This document shows, in pieces, positions 22,888 to 31,099 of a stretch of 64,000 bases of DNA. The notes below the pieces were generated by a model. The model did no database searches, had not been told where the DNA came from, and was given only the letters and a program-made list of their open reading frames with translations. The translations under genes were made by a program, and so were the position numbers. This stretch comes from Dactylosporangium fulvum (lineage in GTDB: Bacteria; Actinomycetota; Actinomycetes; Mycobacteriales; Micromonosporaceae): contig NZ_CP073720.1 in the NCBI RefSeq assembly GCF_025137375.1, positions 8,022,501 through 8,086,500 of the forward strand. Direction: 5' to 3'. The number at the start of each line of letters is the position of its first letter. Positions within the stretch are counted from its first letter, which is position 1.

Positions 22888-23889
22888 TCACCCGACCGTG
22901 AAGTCGTGATCGTCGACACCCTGCACGCTGCCGTCCTTCATCGACACGAAAAACGCCTCGACCGTGTACCTCCCGGGCGGCAGGTTCACCGGCACCCGCG
23001 CCTCCCCCAGGCTCGGCGCGCCCGCGCTCAGCTGGACGACCTGCTCGACGACGACCTTCCCGCCCGCCCCGCGGATCCGCAGGTTGACCGTGCCCTCGAA
23101 GACGACCCCGGCGAGGTACACCGTGAAGCGCTGCCCGACCCGCTCGTCGTGCTGCGGGTCGATCACCCACACGGGCCCCAGGACGTCGGCGTACGGCGCC
23201 TGGCGCGGCGTCTCGGCGGGCGCGCCGTCGACGACGACCCGGATCCGGGTGGCCTTCTTGACGGAGGTGTACGTCGAAGCCGCCGACACGGTGTACAGCA
23301 GCTGCTGGACGGCGAGCGGCCGGGTGTCCTGCCGTGGCCACGCGCCGACGTCACCGAGGTCGACCGTGACCGTGCCGCCGTCGATCGACACCCCACGCAC
23401 CGTCACGCCGCCCGGCCAGAGCGTGCCGTAGTCCGGGTCGTTGGCGTTGCCGTGCAGCGACTCGGCGACGGCGGCGGCGATCCGCCCCTCGTCGGTGTCC
23501 GCGGTCAGCCGCAGGGCGTGGAACTCGCGGTACAACTTCCCGTTGCGCGTGAAGTAGACCGGCAGCTCGACGGTGGCGGGGCCGCCCTGCGCCGGCGACG
23601 TGGCGGGCGGCGGGCCGGGCTCCTGCGACAGGAGCGCCGGCGGATCCGCGCTCGACGACGCGGCCGGCGGCGGTGGCAGCGCCCCGCGGTCGGGGACGAA
23701 CACGGCAACACCCGCCGCGATCGCCGTGGCGACCGCCGCCGCCGCGCCGATCATCGCCCAGCCCCGGTGGTGCCGCTGCGCGGTCCGCATCCGGATCCGC
23801 GGCAGCGCGTCGGGCGACGGCTCCACCTCGAGCGCGCGGGCGCGCAGCGCCTCGCTGAGTCGCTGTTCGGGCGTCTCGCCTGGCCTCAT
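22888..23889 (-). CDS. GerMN/Gmad2-domain membrane protein, partner of the ECF sigma factor
   Basis: 333 residues. Cytoplasmic N-terminus (about 1-40), one membrane helix (about 45-65, AMIGAAAAVATAIAAGVAVF), Pro/Ser-rich linker, a GerMN domain (about 110-225, VYFTRNGKL to VVVDG) and a C-terminal Gmad2-like immunoglobulin domain. The ATG overlaps the sigma-factor stop (ATGA). Its topology matches an anti-sigma factor with an extracytoplasmic sensor, but no ZAS motif is seen, so the anti-sigma role is inference. Confidence 0.85.
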   Translation of the reverse strand: MRPGETPEQRLSEALRARALEVEPSPDALPRIRMRTAQRHHRGWAMIGAAAAVATAIAAGVAVFVPDRGALPPPPAASSSADPPALLSQEPGPPPATSPAQGGPATVELPVYFTRNGKLYREFHALRLTADTDEGRIAAAVAESLHGNANDPDYGTLWPGGVTVRGVSIDGGTVTVDLGDVGAWPRQDTRPLAVQQLLYTVSAASTYTSVKKATRIRVVVDGAPAETPRQAPYADVLGPVWVIDPQHDERVGQRFTVYLAGVVFEGTVNLRIRGAGGKVVVEQVVQLSAGAPSLGEARVPVNLPPGRYTVEAFFVSMKDGSVQGVDDHDFTVG

Positions 23890-24473
23890 GGTGCGTGCTC
23901 CAGACTCTCCCGCAGGGCCGCCATACCCCGCGCGGCGTGGCTCTTCACCGCGCCCCGGCTGACCCCCATCGCGTCGGCGATCTCGGCCTCGGACAACTCC
24001 GCGTAGTACCGCAGCACGATCGCCTCGCGCTGGCGTGCGGGCAGGCGCCGTACCGCCTCCAGCACCTCCCGGTGCCGCAGCAGGCTCAGCGCGCCGGTCT
24101 CCGCGCTCGCGACGAGCTGCTCGTCGGCGAGGCTGCGGGCGACGTACCGGTCGGCGACGCCCCGGTGACGCAGCGCCGAACGGGCCCCGTTGACGACGCT
24201 GGTGCGCAGGTAGGCCAGTGCCTTGTCCGCGTCGCGCAGGCGCCACCAGCGCCGGTGCAGCGCAACGTAGGCGTCCTGCACGACGTCCTCGGCGACCGAT
24301 TCGTCGTGCAGCAGCAGTACCGCGAGCCGCACGAGCCCGCGGTAGTGCGCGGAGAACAGCATGGTGACGGCCTCGTCCGCGCTCCAGGCGCGCACGTGTT
24401 CCTCGGGGGCCTCTTCCCTGCGCTGGGAAACCACCGCCCCACCGTCCCACGCCGTCGCGCCGGCATCCGCCAT
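23886..24473 (-). CDS. ECF RNA polymerase sigma factor (SigE family)
   Basis: About 195 residues. Sigma region 2 HYRGLVRLAVLLLHDESVAEDVVQDAYVAL and region 4 LPARQREAIVLRYYAELSEAEIADAMGVSRGAVKSHAARG. The signature is that of the actinobacterial SigE/SigM-like ECF group. ATG at 24471-24473; two GTG codons directly upstream are alternatives. The divergent spacer contains a CGGTTTACCTG direct repeat that could be its own or another promoter element. Confidence 0.92.
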   Translation of the reverse strand: MADAGATAWDGGAVVSQRREEAPEEHVRAWSADEAVTMLFSAHYRGLVRLAVLLLHDESVAEDVVQDAYVALHRRWWRLRDADKALAYLRTSVVNGARSALRHRGVADRYVARSLADEQLVASAETGALSLLRHREVLEAVRRLPARQREAIVLRYYAELSEAEIADAMGVSRGAVKSHAARGMAALRESLEHAP

Positions 24474-24503
24474 CACCACCCAACGACGCCCGACCGGGGT
24501 GTC

Positions 24504-24552
24504 CGGTTTACCTGTGCCCGTCGGTTTACCTGATCGGGGACGCGGATACCCT
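24504..24552 (+). promoter_or_regulatory. Divergent promoter region with CGGTTTACCTG repeats; leaderless start for the next gene
   Basis: CGGTTTACCTG occurs at 24504-24514 and again at 24522-24532, 18 bp apart. The second copy supplies a TTTACC that could be the -35 for a -10 TACCCT at 24547-24552, which ends 7 nt before the GTG at 24560, so the plus-strand mRNA is probably leaderless. On the other strand the repeats lie 30-60 nt upstream of the sigma factor gene. Confidence 0.5.
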
Positions 24553-24559
24553 GTCGGTC

Positions 24560-25048
24560 GTGGATACCGAGCCGAAGTACACCGACGAAGAGTGGGGCAT
24601 CCTCGTAGGCTTGCCGCAGTCCGTGCTGATCGCCGCCTCCCAGGCGGAGTCCGACGGCACCCGGCGCACCCGTGACGAGTGGACGGCCGGCATGGCCGCG
24701 ATCGCGGACGCCCGCGGCTCGTCGAGCACGCTGGTCCGATCGGTGGCCTCGGACGTCGTCGAGCGCCAGGGCAACGTCGAGGAGGGCGAGGAACCGCCGG
24801 TCATCGAGTTCCCCGACCGCGACGCCGGACTGGCCGAGGTGATCGCCCGGGCCAAGACGGCGCACGACATCCTGACCGCGAAGGCCGAGCCCGCCGACAC
24901 CGAGGCTTACCGTTTCTGGCTGGTGACGGTGGCCGACGCCGTGGTGGGCGCGGCGAAGACCGGCGGTGTCCTGGGCCTGGGCGGCGACCAGGTGACAGCG
25001 GCTGAGCGCTCCTTCCGCGACAACCTCGCGGCGGCACTGGACATCTGA
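24560..25048 (+). CDS. Hypothetical acidic protein
   Basis: 162 residues, acidic and mostly helical in appearance, no signal peptide or membrane helix. Begins with DTEPKYTDEEWGILVGLPQSVLIAASQAESD and ends AAERSFRDNLAAALDI. I do not recognise a family. Alone on its strand between the sigma factor and ribH, with a probable leaderless start. Confidence 0.8.
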   Translation: MDTEPKYTDEEWGILVGLPQSVLIAASQAESDGTRRTRDEWTAGMAAIADARGSSSTLVRSVASDVVERQGNVEEGEEPPVIEFPDRDAGLAEVIARAKTAHDILTAKAEPADTEAYRFWLVTVADAVVGAAKTGGVLGLGGDQVTAAERSFRDNLAAALDI

Positions 25049-25128
25049 CGATCGTCGTCGGCCCGCCGAACTCCACCACGGTCGGCGCCCTGCCGGGCCG
25101 GCCGCCGGCCGGACGCGTGCTCGCGGAT

Positions 25129-25199
25129 CAGTTCTCCTGATCGTGGAGCCTTTGTGGCCGTCTGGGCGACCACAAAGGCTCCACGATCAGGAGAAACTG
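25129..25199. repeat. 71-bp palindrome between convergent genes
   Basis: Arms 25129-25157 and 25170-25199 are inverted copies, identical over about 29 nt except for one single-base indel, around a 12-nt loop. It lies between the hypothetical gene (ends 25048) and ribH (ends 25222), so it could terminate both. Much longer and more perfect than usual terminators, without T-runs; same style as the palindromes at 398, 53139 and 62192. Confidence 0.9.
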
Positions 25200-25221
25200 G
25201 CACCGAGATACCCGAAAGGAC

Positions 25222-25698
25222 TCAGGACTTGGCCACCTGGCGCAGGGCACAGGCGGCGTCCAGCGCCGCCAGGGTCGCGGCGTAGCCCTTGTCCTCCGAC
25301 GAGTCGGGGAAGCCGGCGCGGTCGCGGGCCTGCTCCAGGTTGTCCACCGTCAGCACGCCGTGGGCCACCGGCGTCGACTCGTCGAGTGCCACCCGCGTCA
25401 AACCGTCCGTCACCGACTGGCAGACGTACTCGAAATGCGCGGTGTCGCCCCGGATCACCACACCCAGCGCCACGACCGCGTCGAAGCGGTGGGCCAACGC
25501 CTGCGCGAGCACCGGCAGCTCGACCGCGCCGTCGACGCGGGCCACCGTGATGTGGTCGACGTTGGACGCCTCACCGGCCTCGATGGCCCGGTTCAGCATG
25601 TGGTCGACCAGCTCGCCGTGCCACCGGGTGGCGACGATGCCCAGGGTCAGTCCTGTGCCGTCCACGCGCTGCAGGACGGGCGCCCCACTACCAGCCAT
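25222..25698 (-). CDS. ribH: 6,7-dimethyl-8-ribityllumazine synthase
   Basis: 158 residues, penultimate step of riboflavin synthesis, forms capsid-like or pentameric assemblies. Substrate loops ATRWHGELVDHML, RVDGAVELPVLA and GVVIRGDTAHFEYVC with the catalytic His, then GVLTVDNLEQA. The ATG at 25696-25698 starts 1 nt after the ribBA stop; a TTG a few codons upstream was rejected. Confidence 0.96.
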   Translation of the reverse strand: MAGSGAPVLQRVDGTGLTLGIVATRWHGELVDHMLNRAIEAGEASNVDHITVARVDGAVELPVLAQALAHRFDAVVALGVVIRGDTAHFEYVCQSVTDGLTRVALDESTPVAHGVLTVDNLEQARDRAGFPDSSEDKGYAATLAALDAACALRQVAKS

Positions 25699-25699
25699 C

Positions 25700-26944
25700 T
25701 TATGCAAGTCCCTCCGCGACCTCGTCCAGCTCGTCGAGCAGATGCCCCATGCGGTCCCGCTTGGTGCGCAGGTAGCGCACGTTTTCCGGGTGCGGCCGGG
25801 TCGGCAGCGGAACGCGACCCAGCACGGACAGACCGTACCCCTCCAGGCCCGCTCGTTTGGCCGGGTTGTTCGTCAGCAGGCGCATCGTCTTGATGCCCAG
25901 ATCGACCAGGATCTGCGCGCCGGTGCCGTAGTCGCGGGCGTCGGCGGGCAGGCCGAGGTCGAGGTTGGCGTCGACGGTGTCCCGGCCGAGGTCCTGCAGC
26001 TGGTACGCCTGGAGCTTGTGGATCAGGCCGATGCCCCGGCCCTCGTGGCCGCGCATGTAGAGCACGACGCCCCGGCCCTCGGCGGCGACCATCTTCATCG
26101 ACGCCTCGAGCTGCGGGCCGCAGTCGCAGCGCACCGAGCTGAACACGTCGCCGGTGAGGCACTCGGAGTGGACCCGGACCAGCACGTCCTCGCCGTCGGT
26201 GAGGTCGCCGTAGACCAGCGCGATGTGCTCGCCGTTGTCGAAGTCGGTGGTGTAGCCGACCGCGCGGAACACGCCGTGCTCGGTGGGCAAGCGCGTCTCG
26301 GCGACCCGCTCGATCTGCTTCTCGGTGTGCCGGCGGTACGCGATGAGGTCGGCGATGCTGATCAGCGCCAGGTCGTGCTCGGCCGCGAACTTCCGCAGGT
26401 CGGGCAGGCGCATCATGGTGCCGTCGTCGTTGACCATCTCGCAGAGCACGCCGGCGGGGCGCAGCCCGGCCATCGTGGCCAGGTCGACCGCGGCCTCGGT
26501 GTGGCCGGCCCGGCGCAGCACGCCGCCGGTCTTCGCGCGCAGCGGCACGACGTGGCCCGGGCGGGACAGGTCGGTGGGTGCGGTGTCGGCCGAGGAGAGC
26601 AGCCGGATCGTGTGGGCGCGGTCGGCGGCCGAGATGCCGGTCGTCACGCCGAACCGGGCGTCGACGGTCACCGTGTAGGCGGTGCCACGCCGGTCCTGGT
26701 TCGTGCGGTACATCGGCGGCAGGTCGAGCCGGTCGGCCTCGTCCTCGGTGATCGGGACGCAGATGTAGCCGGACGTGTAGCGCACCATGAACGCCACCAG
26801 CTCGGGCGTGGCGAACTCAGCGGCGAAGATGAGATCGCCCTCGTTCTCGCGGTCCTCGTCGTCGACGACGATGACGGCCCGGCCGGCCGCGATCTCCTTG
26901 ACCGCCCGCTCGATCGGGTCGAGATTCGTGACGGGGGCGCTCAT
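25700..26944 (-). CDS. ribBA: Bifunctional DHBP synthase / GTP cyclohydrolase II
   Basis: 414 residues. N-terminal RibB half: DDEDRENEGDLIFAAE and GHVVPLRAKTGGVLRRAGHTEAAVD, giving 3,4-dihydroxy-2-butanone 4-phosphate from ribulose 5-phosphate. C-terminal RibA half: zinc cysteines in HSECLTGDVFSSVRCDCG and catalytic RGHEGRGIGL, opening the GTP ring. ATG at 26942-26944 overlaps the ribE stop (ATGA). Confidence 0.96.
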   Translation of the reverse strand: MSAPVTNLDPIERAVKEIAAGRAVIVVDDEDRENEGDLIFAAEFATPELVAFMVRYTSGYICVPITEDEADRLDLPPMYRTNQDRRGTAYTVTVDARFGVTTGISAADRAHTIRLLSSADTAPTDLSRPGHVVPLRAKTGGVLRRAGHTEAAVDLATMAGLRPAGVLCEMVNDDGTMMRLPDLRKFAAEHDLALISIADLIAYRRHTEKQIERVAETRLPTEHGVFRAVGYTTDFDNGEHIALVYGDLTDGEDVLVRVHSECLTGDVFSSVRCDCGPQLEASMKMVAAEGRGVVLYMRGHEGRGIGLIHKLQAYQLQDLGRDTVDANLDLGLPADARDYGTGAQILVDLGIKTMRLLTNNPAKRAGLEGYGLSVLGRVPLPTRPHPENVRYLRTKRDRMGHLLDELDEVAEGLA

Positions 26945-27537
26945 GACTTCACCGCACCGAGGAGCTTCTCGACGTATTTGGCCATGATGTCGACCTCCAG
27001 GTTGACGTGCTCGCCGGCGCTCTTCGCGCCGAGCGTGGTGAGTTTGAGCGTGGTCGGGATCAGCCCGACCGAGAACGTGTCGTCGGTGACCGCCATGACG
27101 GTGAGCGAGATCCCGTCGACGGTGATGGAGCCCTTCTCGACCACGTATCGCGCCAGCGCCGCCGGCAGCGAGAACGTGACCGTCTCCCACTGGTCGCCGG
27201 GCTCCCGCGACAGCACCTCGCCGACCCCGTCGACGTGGCCCTGCACGATGTGGCCGCCGAGGCGGGTGGCGACGGTGGCGGCGCGTTCCAGGTTGACCGG
27301 GGAGCCGGTGCGCAGCCTGCCGAGCGTCGAGCGCTTGAGCGTCTCGCCCATCACGTCGGCCGTGAACACGCCGTCGGCGTTGTCGACCACGGTGAGACAC
27401 ACGCCGTTGACGGCGATGGAGTCGCCGTGCGCCGCGTCGGAGGTGACGGTGGCGCCTCGGATCGACAGCCGGGCCGAGTCGCCCAGCTCGTCGATCGCGA
27501 CGACCGTACCGAGCTCTTCGATGATGCCGGTGAACAC
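26941..27537 (-). CDS. ribE: Riboflavin synthase alpha chain
   Basis: 198 residues, two tandem lumazine-binding barrels: first begins MFTGIIEELG with NGVCLTV, second has GHVDGVG and DGISLTVMAV. Dismutates two lumazines to riboflavin. GTG at 27535-27537 is preferred since AAAGGTG lies 9 nt upstream; another GTG at 27549 overlaps the ribD stop. Confidence 0.95.
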   Translation of the reverse strand: MFTGIIEELGTVVAIDELGDSARLSIRGATVTSDAAHGDSIAVNGVCLTVVDNADGVFTADVMGETLKRSTLGRLRTGSPVNLERAATVATRLGGHIVQGHVDGVGEVLSREPGDQWETVTFSLPAALARYVVEKGSITVDGISLTVMAVTDDTFSVGLIPTTLKLTTLGAKSAGEHVNLEVDIMAKYVEKLLGAVKS

Positions 27538-27541
27538 TGGG

Positions 27542-28570
27542 TCACACACCTTTCACAGCCGCCGTCAGGCGGACGTCGGGCCCGATCCTGGCGAGGTCGA
27601 CAACGTCGAGCGTCATTGCTTCGGAGATCGTGGAGATTCCCGCGGCCCCGAGCGCGGCGGGGCCGGCGCCGAGGAGCTTCGGCGCAAGATACCCGACGAC
27701 CCGGTCGACCAGCCCTGCCTCGAGAAACGCGCCGGCGAGCGTCGGGCCGCCCTCCAGCAGCGCGGTCCGCACCCCCCGCCCGTACAGCTCCTTGAGCATG
27801 GCCGGCAGGTCGACCCGTCCCCCGCCGCCGGAGACGGCCCACGTGGGGGCGCTGTCGTCAAAAACCTTTGATCCGGGAGGTGTACTTCGTGTGCCTCCCA
27901 CGACGACCCGCAACGGCTGGCGCGCGGCCGGCGCGCCGTCCGCGGACCGCACGGTGAGCTGCGGGTCGTCGGCCAGGACCGTGCCGTTGCCGGCGATGAT
28001 CGCGTCGACGCCGGCGCGCAGCCGGTGCACGTCGGCGCGGGCCTCAGGAGAGGTGATCCACTTGCTGGTGCCGTCGGCGGCGGCGGAGCGCCCGTCGAGC
28101 GTGGCCGCGAACTTCCAGATGACGTAGGGGGTGCCCCGGGACACCGCGGTCAGCCAGCCGACCGTCGCGTCCCGGGCGAGCTCAGGAAGTACGACCCCCA
28201 CATCGACGGCGACCCCGGCGGACCGCAAGGTCTCGGCGCCGCCGGCGGCGACCGGGTTGGGGTCGCGGACGCCGACCACGACGCGCGCCACCCCCGCCCC
28301 GATCAGGGCGAGCGTGCAGGGGCCGGTGCGGCCCGTGTGGTCGCACGGCTCCAGCGTGACGTAAGCGGTGGCGCCCCGGGCCAGCTCACCGGCCTGCGCG
28401 AGGGCGCTGACCTCGGCGTGCGGCCCGCCGGCCGGTGCGGTGCGGCCCTCGCCGACGATCGTGCCGCCGGGGGCGACGATGACGCAGCCGACGTTGGGGT
28501 TGGGGCTGGTCTCGCCGAGGCTCAGCCATGCCAGCCCGACGGCTCGACGCATGAAGTCCTGGTCGTCCAT
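27542..28570 (-). CDS. ribD: Bifunctional riboflavin deaminase/reductase
   Basis: 342 residues. N-terminal deaminase with zinc ligands HAEVSAL and LEPCDHTGRTGPC; C-terminal reductase domain with FAATLDGRSAAADGTSKWI and LLEGGPTLAGAFL. First gene of ribD-ribE-ribBA-ribH, controlled by the FMN riboswitch upstream. ATG at 28568-28570 with GGAGAGG 3 nt upstream. Confidence 0.96.
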   Translation of the reverse strand: MDDQDFMRRAVGLAWLSLGETSPNPNVGCVIVAPGGTIVGEGRTAPAGGPHAEVSALAQAGELARGATAYVTLEPCDHTGRTGPCTLALIGAGVARVVVGVRDPNPVAAGGAETLRSAGVAVDVGVVLPELARDATVGWLTAVSRGTPYVIWKFAATLDGRSAAADGTSKWITSPEARADVHRLRAGVDAIIAGNGTVLADDPQLTVRSADGAPAARQPLRVVVGGTRSTPPGSKVFDDSAPTWAVSGGGGRVDLPAMLKELYGRGVRTALLEGGPTLAGAFLEAGLVDRVVGYLAPKLLGAGPAALGAAGISTISEAMTLDVVDLARIGPDVRLTAAVKGV

Positions 28571-28641
28571 GGCCTCTCCGCGCGGTGGTCGTCACACGCG
28601 GGCGGCTGCGGGGGCGCGACGGCGGCAGAGGGCGGTGACCT

Positions 28642-28677
28642 GCGCGGATGCGCACGAACCGACCCCTGGATCCGCGC
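28642..28677 (-). promoter_or_regulatory. Hairpin downstream of the FMN aptamer (expression platform candidate)
   Basis: GCGCGGAT (28642-28649) pairs with ATCCGCGC (28670-28677), 8 bp, just after the aptamer on the minus transcript. No T-run follows, so control by sequestering or by Rho seems more likely than an intrinsic terminator. About 70 nt remain before the ribD start. Confidence 0.5.
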
Positions 28678-28680
28678 GCT

Positions 28681-28820
28681 GAACTCCCATCCGGACTATG
28701 ACCGTCGGCCCTGGATTCACACCAGGTCCACCGGTCGATGGCTTCGACCGGGTCGCGGGCTTCCGGCCTGTTCAGGCCGGTCACCGCCGGTTCGGAATTT
28801 CACCGAGCCCCGCCAGCGCG
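28681..28820 (-). promoter_or_regulatory. FMN riboswitch (RFN element)
   Basis: The minus strand reads the RFN core in order: GGGGCTCGGTGAAATTCCG, AACCGGCGGTGA, a variable arm, AGCCCGCGA, GGACCTGGTGTGAATCCAGG, GCCGACGGTCATAGTCCGG, ATGGGAG. All conserved boxes of the family are present. It lies about 110 nt upstream of ribD and should lower rib operon expression when FMN is abundant. Confidence 0.97.
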
Positions 28821-28877
28821 TGGTGGGTACGTTCCCGAGTCTGCCACACGAAGCCGGTCCTTACCGGGGGACATACG

Positions 28878-29831
28878 TCACAGGCCGACGACACCGCGGC
28901 GGTCGACGGCGACGTAGTTGCCGTGGTGCTTCTTCGCCACGGATTTCATCTCGGTCGCGATCGAGATGACCTCGCGCGGGTCGGTGACCTGTCCGTTGCC
29001 CGACGGCGTGCCGATCGCGACGCCGATCGACAGGGTCACCAGGTTGGCCTGCTGGACCTCACCGTTGCGCTGGACCACCTCGATGTAGCCGCGCTGCGAG
29101 TCGAGCGGGTTGTAGAGGGCGTCGGCGGCGTTCTGGAACTCCAGGATGGCCTTGGTGTGCAGCTCCTTGAGCTGGTCGGGGGTGCACACGACGAGGAAGT
29201 CGTCGCCGCCGATGTGCCCGAGGAAGGCCGGGGGCAGCCCGACCTCGACGACGGCCCGGTGCAGGGCGCGGGCCAGCGCGGTGATGAACTCGTCACCGCG
29301 CGCGAAGCCGTAGACGTCGTTGACCGGCTTGAACCGGTCGATGTCGACGTGGGAGACGGCGAAGTCGCTGCCGGCGCGGGCCCGGTCGGTGATCTCACGC
29401 AGGATGCGGCTGTTGCCGGGCAGGCCGGTGAGCGGGGACACCTCGCGGTTCTCCTGGTTGCGCCGCAGCGTGGAGCGCACCCGGGCGACGAGCTCGAGCG
29501 TGTCGAACGGCTTGACGAGGTAGTCGTCGGCGCCGGCCTGCAGCCCGAGCACCTTGTCGGCGGTCTGGCCGCGCGCGGTCAGCAGGATCACCGGCATCGG
29601 CGCGGTCATCGGGTCGGCCCGCAGCCGCCGGGTCAGCTCGATCCCGTCGAGCTGCGGCATCATCCAGTCGACGACGGCCAGGGCGGGCTGGTGCTCGGCG
29701 ATGAGCTGCAGGGCGGTCTCGCCGTCGTGGGCGAGCAGCACCCCGTAACCCTCGAGTTTGAGGTTGACCTCGATGAAACGGGCGATGTCGACGTCGTCGT
29801 CGACCACGAGGATGACGTCCGGCTCGCCCAC
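28878..29831 (-). CDS. Response regulator with degenerate GGDEF domain
   Basis: 317 residues. Receiver domain (about 1-120) with acidic DDD pocket, phosphoacceptor Asp in VVDWMMPQLDG, and the T/K residues (LLTARG, LVKPFD). Then a GGDEF domain (about 135-317) with DIDRFKPVND metal and substrate residues, but the signature reads GGDDF and the usual Arg-Tyr before it is His-Ile; no RxxD inhibitory site is seen. Activity as a diguanylate cyclase is uncertain; it may bind GTP or c-di-GMP instead. GTG start. No histidine kinase is adjacent. Confidence 0.9.
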   Translation of the reverse strand: MGEPDVILVVDDDVDIARFIEVNLKLEGYGVLLAHDGETALQLIAEHQPALAVVDWMMPQLDGIELTRRLRADPMTAPMPVILLTARGQTADKVLGLQAGADDYLVKPFDTLELVARVRSTLRRNQENREVSPLTGLPGNSRILREITDRARAGSDFAVSHVDIDRFKPVNDVYGFARGDEFITALARALHRAVVEVGLPPAFLGHIGGDDFLVVCTPDQLKELHTKAILEFQNAADALYNPLDSQRGYIEVVQRNGEVQQANLVTLSIGVAIGTPSGNGQVTDPREVISIATEMKSVAKKHHGNYVAVDRRGVVGL

Positions 29832-29873
29832 GCTGATCCCGTCTGTGTCGTCTCAGGCGCCGTGTCGCCGCCG

Positions 29874-30545
29874 CTACCGCGTCGCCGCCGCTGCTCTGGC
29901 GCGGAGCTTGCGCACCGCGGCGGCCGGGTCGTCGGCGCCGTAGACCGCGGTGCCGGCCACGAAGGTGTCGGCACCCGCCTCGGCGCAGGCCGCGATGGTA
30001 TCTTCGGCCACCCCGCCGTCGACTTCAATGCGCAGTTCCAGGTGGCCGGTGTCGACGTGACGGCGGGCCGTGCGGACCTTGTCCAGCAGCTCCGGCAGGA
30101 ACGCCTGGCCGCCGAAGCCGGCCTTGATGGTCATGACGAGCAGCAGGTCGAAGTGCTGCAGCAGGTCCAGGTAACCCTCGACGGGGGTGTCCCGGTCGAT
30201 GGCGAGCCCCGCCCGGCTGCCGGCGGCGCGCAGGTCCTTGGCGATCGCGACCGGGTCGGTGGCGGCCTCGGCGTGGAACGTCACGTTGTACGCCCCGGCC
30301 TCCGCGTAGGCGGTCGCCCAGCGGGCCGGCTCGTCGATCATCAGATGGCAGTCGAACGGCAGCGTCGTCGCCTTGCGCAGGCTCTGCACCACCGGCAGGC
30401 CGATCGTCAGGTTGGGCACGAAGTGGTAGTCCATGACGTCGACGTGCAGCCAGTCGGCCGCCCCCTCGACCGCGCGGGCCTCGTCGGCCAGCCGCGCGAA
30501 GTCTGCGGCGAGAATCGACGGCGCGATCAGCAAGTGTTCCGGCAC
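29874..30545 (-). CDS. rpe: Ribulose-phosphate 3-epimerase
   Basis: 223-residue TIM barrel of the pentose phosphate pathway. IAPSILAADFARL, metal/catalytic HVDVMDYHFVPN and CHLMIDEP, IEVDGGVAEDTI. The strand-6 phosphate loop reads MTIKAGFGGQAF where most family members have a Pro before the GFGGQ, a mild deviation. Supplies or drains ribulose 5-phosphate, the substrate of RibB, which fits its location next to the rib operon. GTG start. Confidence 0.94.
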   Translation of the reverse strand: MPEHLLIAPSILAADFARLADEARAVEGAADWLHVDVMDYHFVPNLTIGLPVVQSLRKATTLPFDCHLMIDEPARWATAYAEAGAYNVTFHAEAATDPVAIAKDLRAAGSRAGLAIDRDTPVEGYLDLLQHFDLLLVMTIKAGFGGQAFLPELLDKVRTARRHVDTGHLELRIEVDGGVAEDTIAACAEAGADTFVAGTAVYGADDPAAAVRKLRARAAAATR

Positions 30546-30575
30546 CCGCCCACTCTACTGTGCGGGAGATCGGGG

Positions 30576-31085
30576 ATGACTGCGAGAATGGCCCACATGG
30601 ATGTCGTCGACGCGATCATCGCCGATCATGTCCGATTCGAGAGCCTCCTGCGCCGGCTGCGCGCCCGCGACACCGATCCCGAAACCCTGCGCACCCGCCG
30701 GCCGGCCACCCGTCAGGAGTTCGCCGACCTGCTCGTCGGCCATGCGACGGCGGAGGAGTCGGAGGTGTACCCCAAGCTGCGCACCCACGTCGGCGACCAT
30801 GTCGAGCACGGTGCGGACGAGCACGTCGACGGCCACCGCAAGCTGCTCGCCCTGCTCGACGTCGACGACGTGCTCTCCGCCGGCTTCGACCGGGCCCTGG
30901 GCAAGCTGGCGAACTCCCTGGCCCACCACGTCGACGAGGAGGAGCGGACGCTGCTCAACGACGCCCGCGAGCACCTCGACGCCGCCACCCGCGAGTCCCT
31001 GGGCATCGCCTGGCTCGCCGAGCGCGACCGCCTGATCGCGGAGTCCTGCGGCTCCCGCGACGCGGTGGCGGCGCTCCTCCCCTGA
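30576..31085 (+). CDS. Hemerythrin-like HHE-domain protein
   Basis: About 169 residues, four-helix hemerythrin fold with candidate diiron ligands His in ADHVRFESLL, His/Glu in GHATAEESEVYP, His in DEHVDGHRKLL and His/Glu in LAHHVDEEERTLL. May sense O2 or NO, or store iron. The ATG at 30576 has GGGAG 7 nt upstream; ATG codons at 30588 and 30597 are alternatives and the family usually starts nearer 30597. Divergent from rpe with only 30 bp between. Confidence 0.88.
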   Translation: MTARMAHMDVVDAIIADHVRFESLLRRLRARDTDPETLRTRRPATRQEFADLLVGHATAEESEVYPKLRTHVGDHVEHGADEHVDGHRKLLALLDVDDVLSAGFDRALGKLANSLAHHVDEEERTLLNDAREHLDAATRESLGIAWLAERDRLIAESCGSRDAVAALLP

Positions 31086-31099
31086 CCTCGCTCGCCGGG

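Noticed and set aside
28698..30575. Long plus-strand open frame leading into the hemerythrin gene
   Set aside because: It lies opposite the FMN riboswitch, response regulator and rpe; only its last ~170 codons have a recognisable domain.
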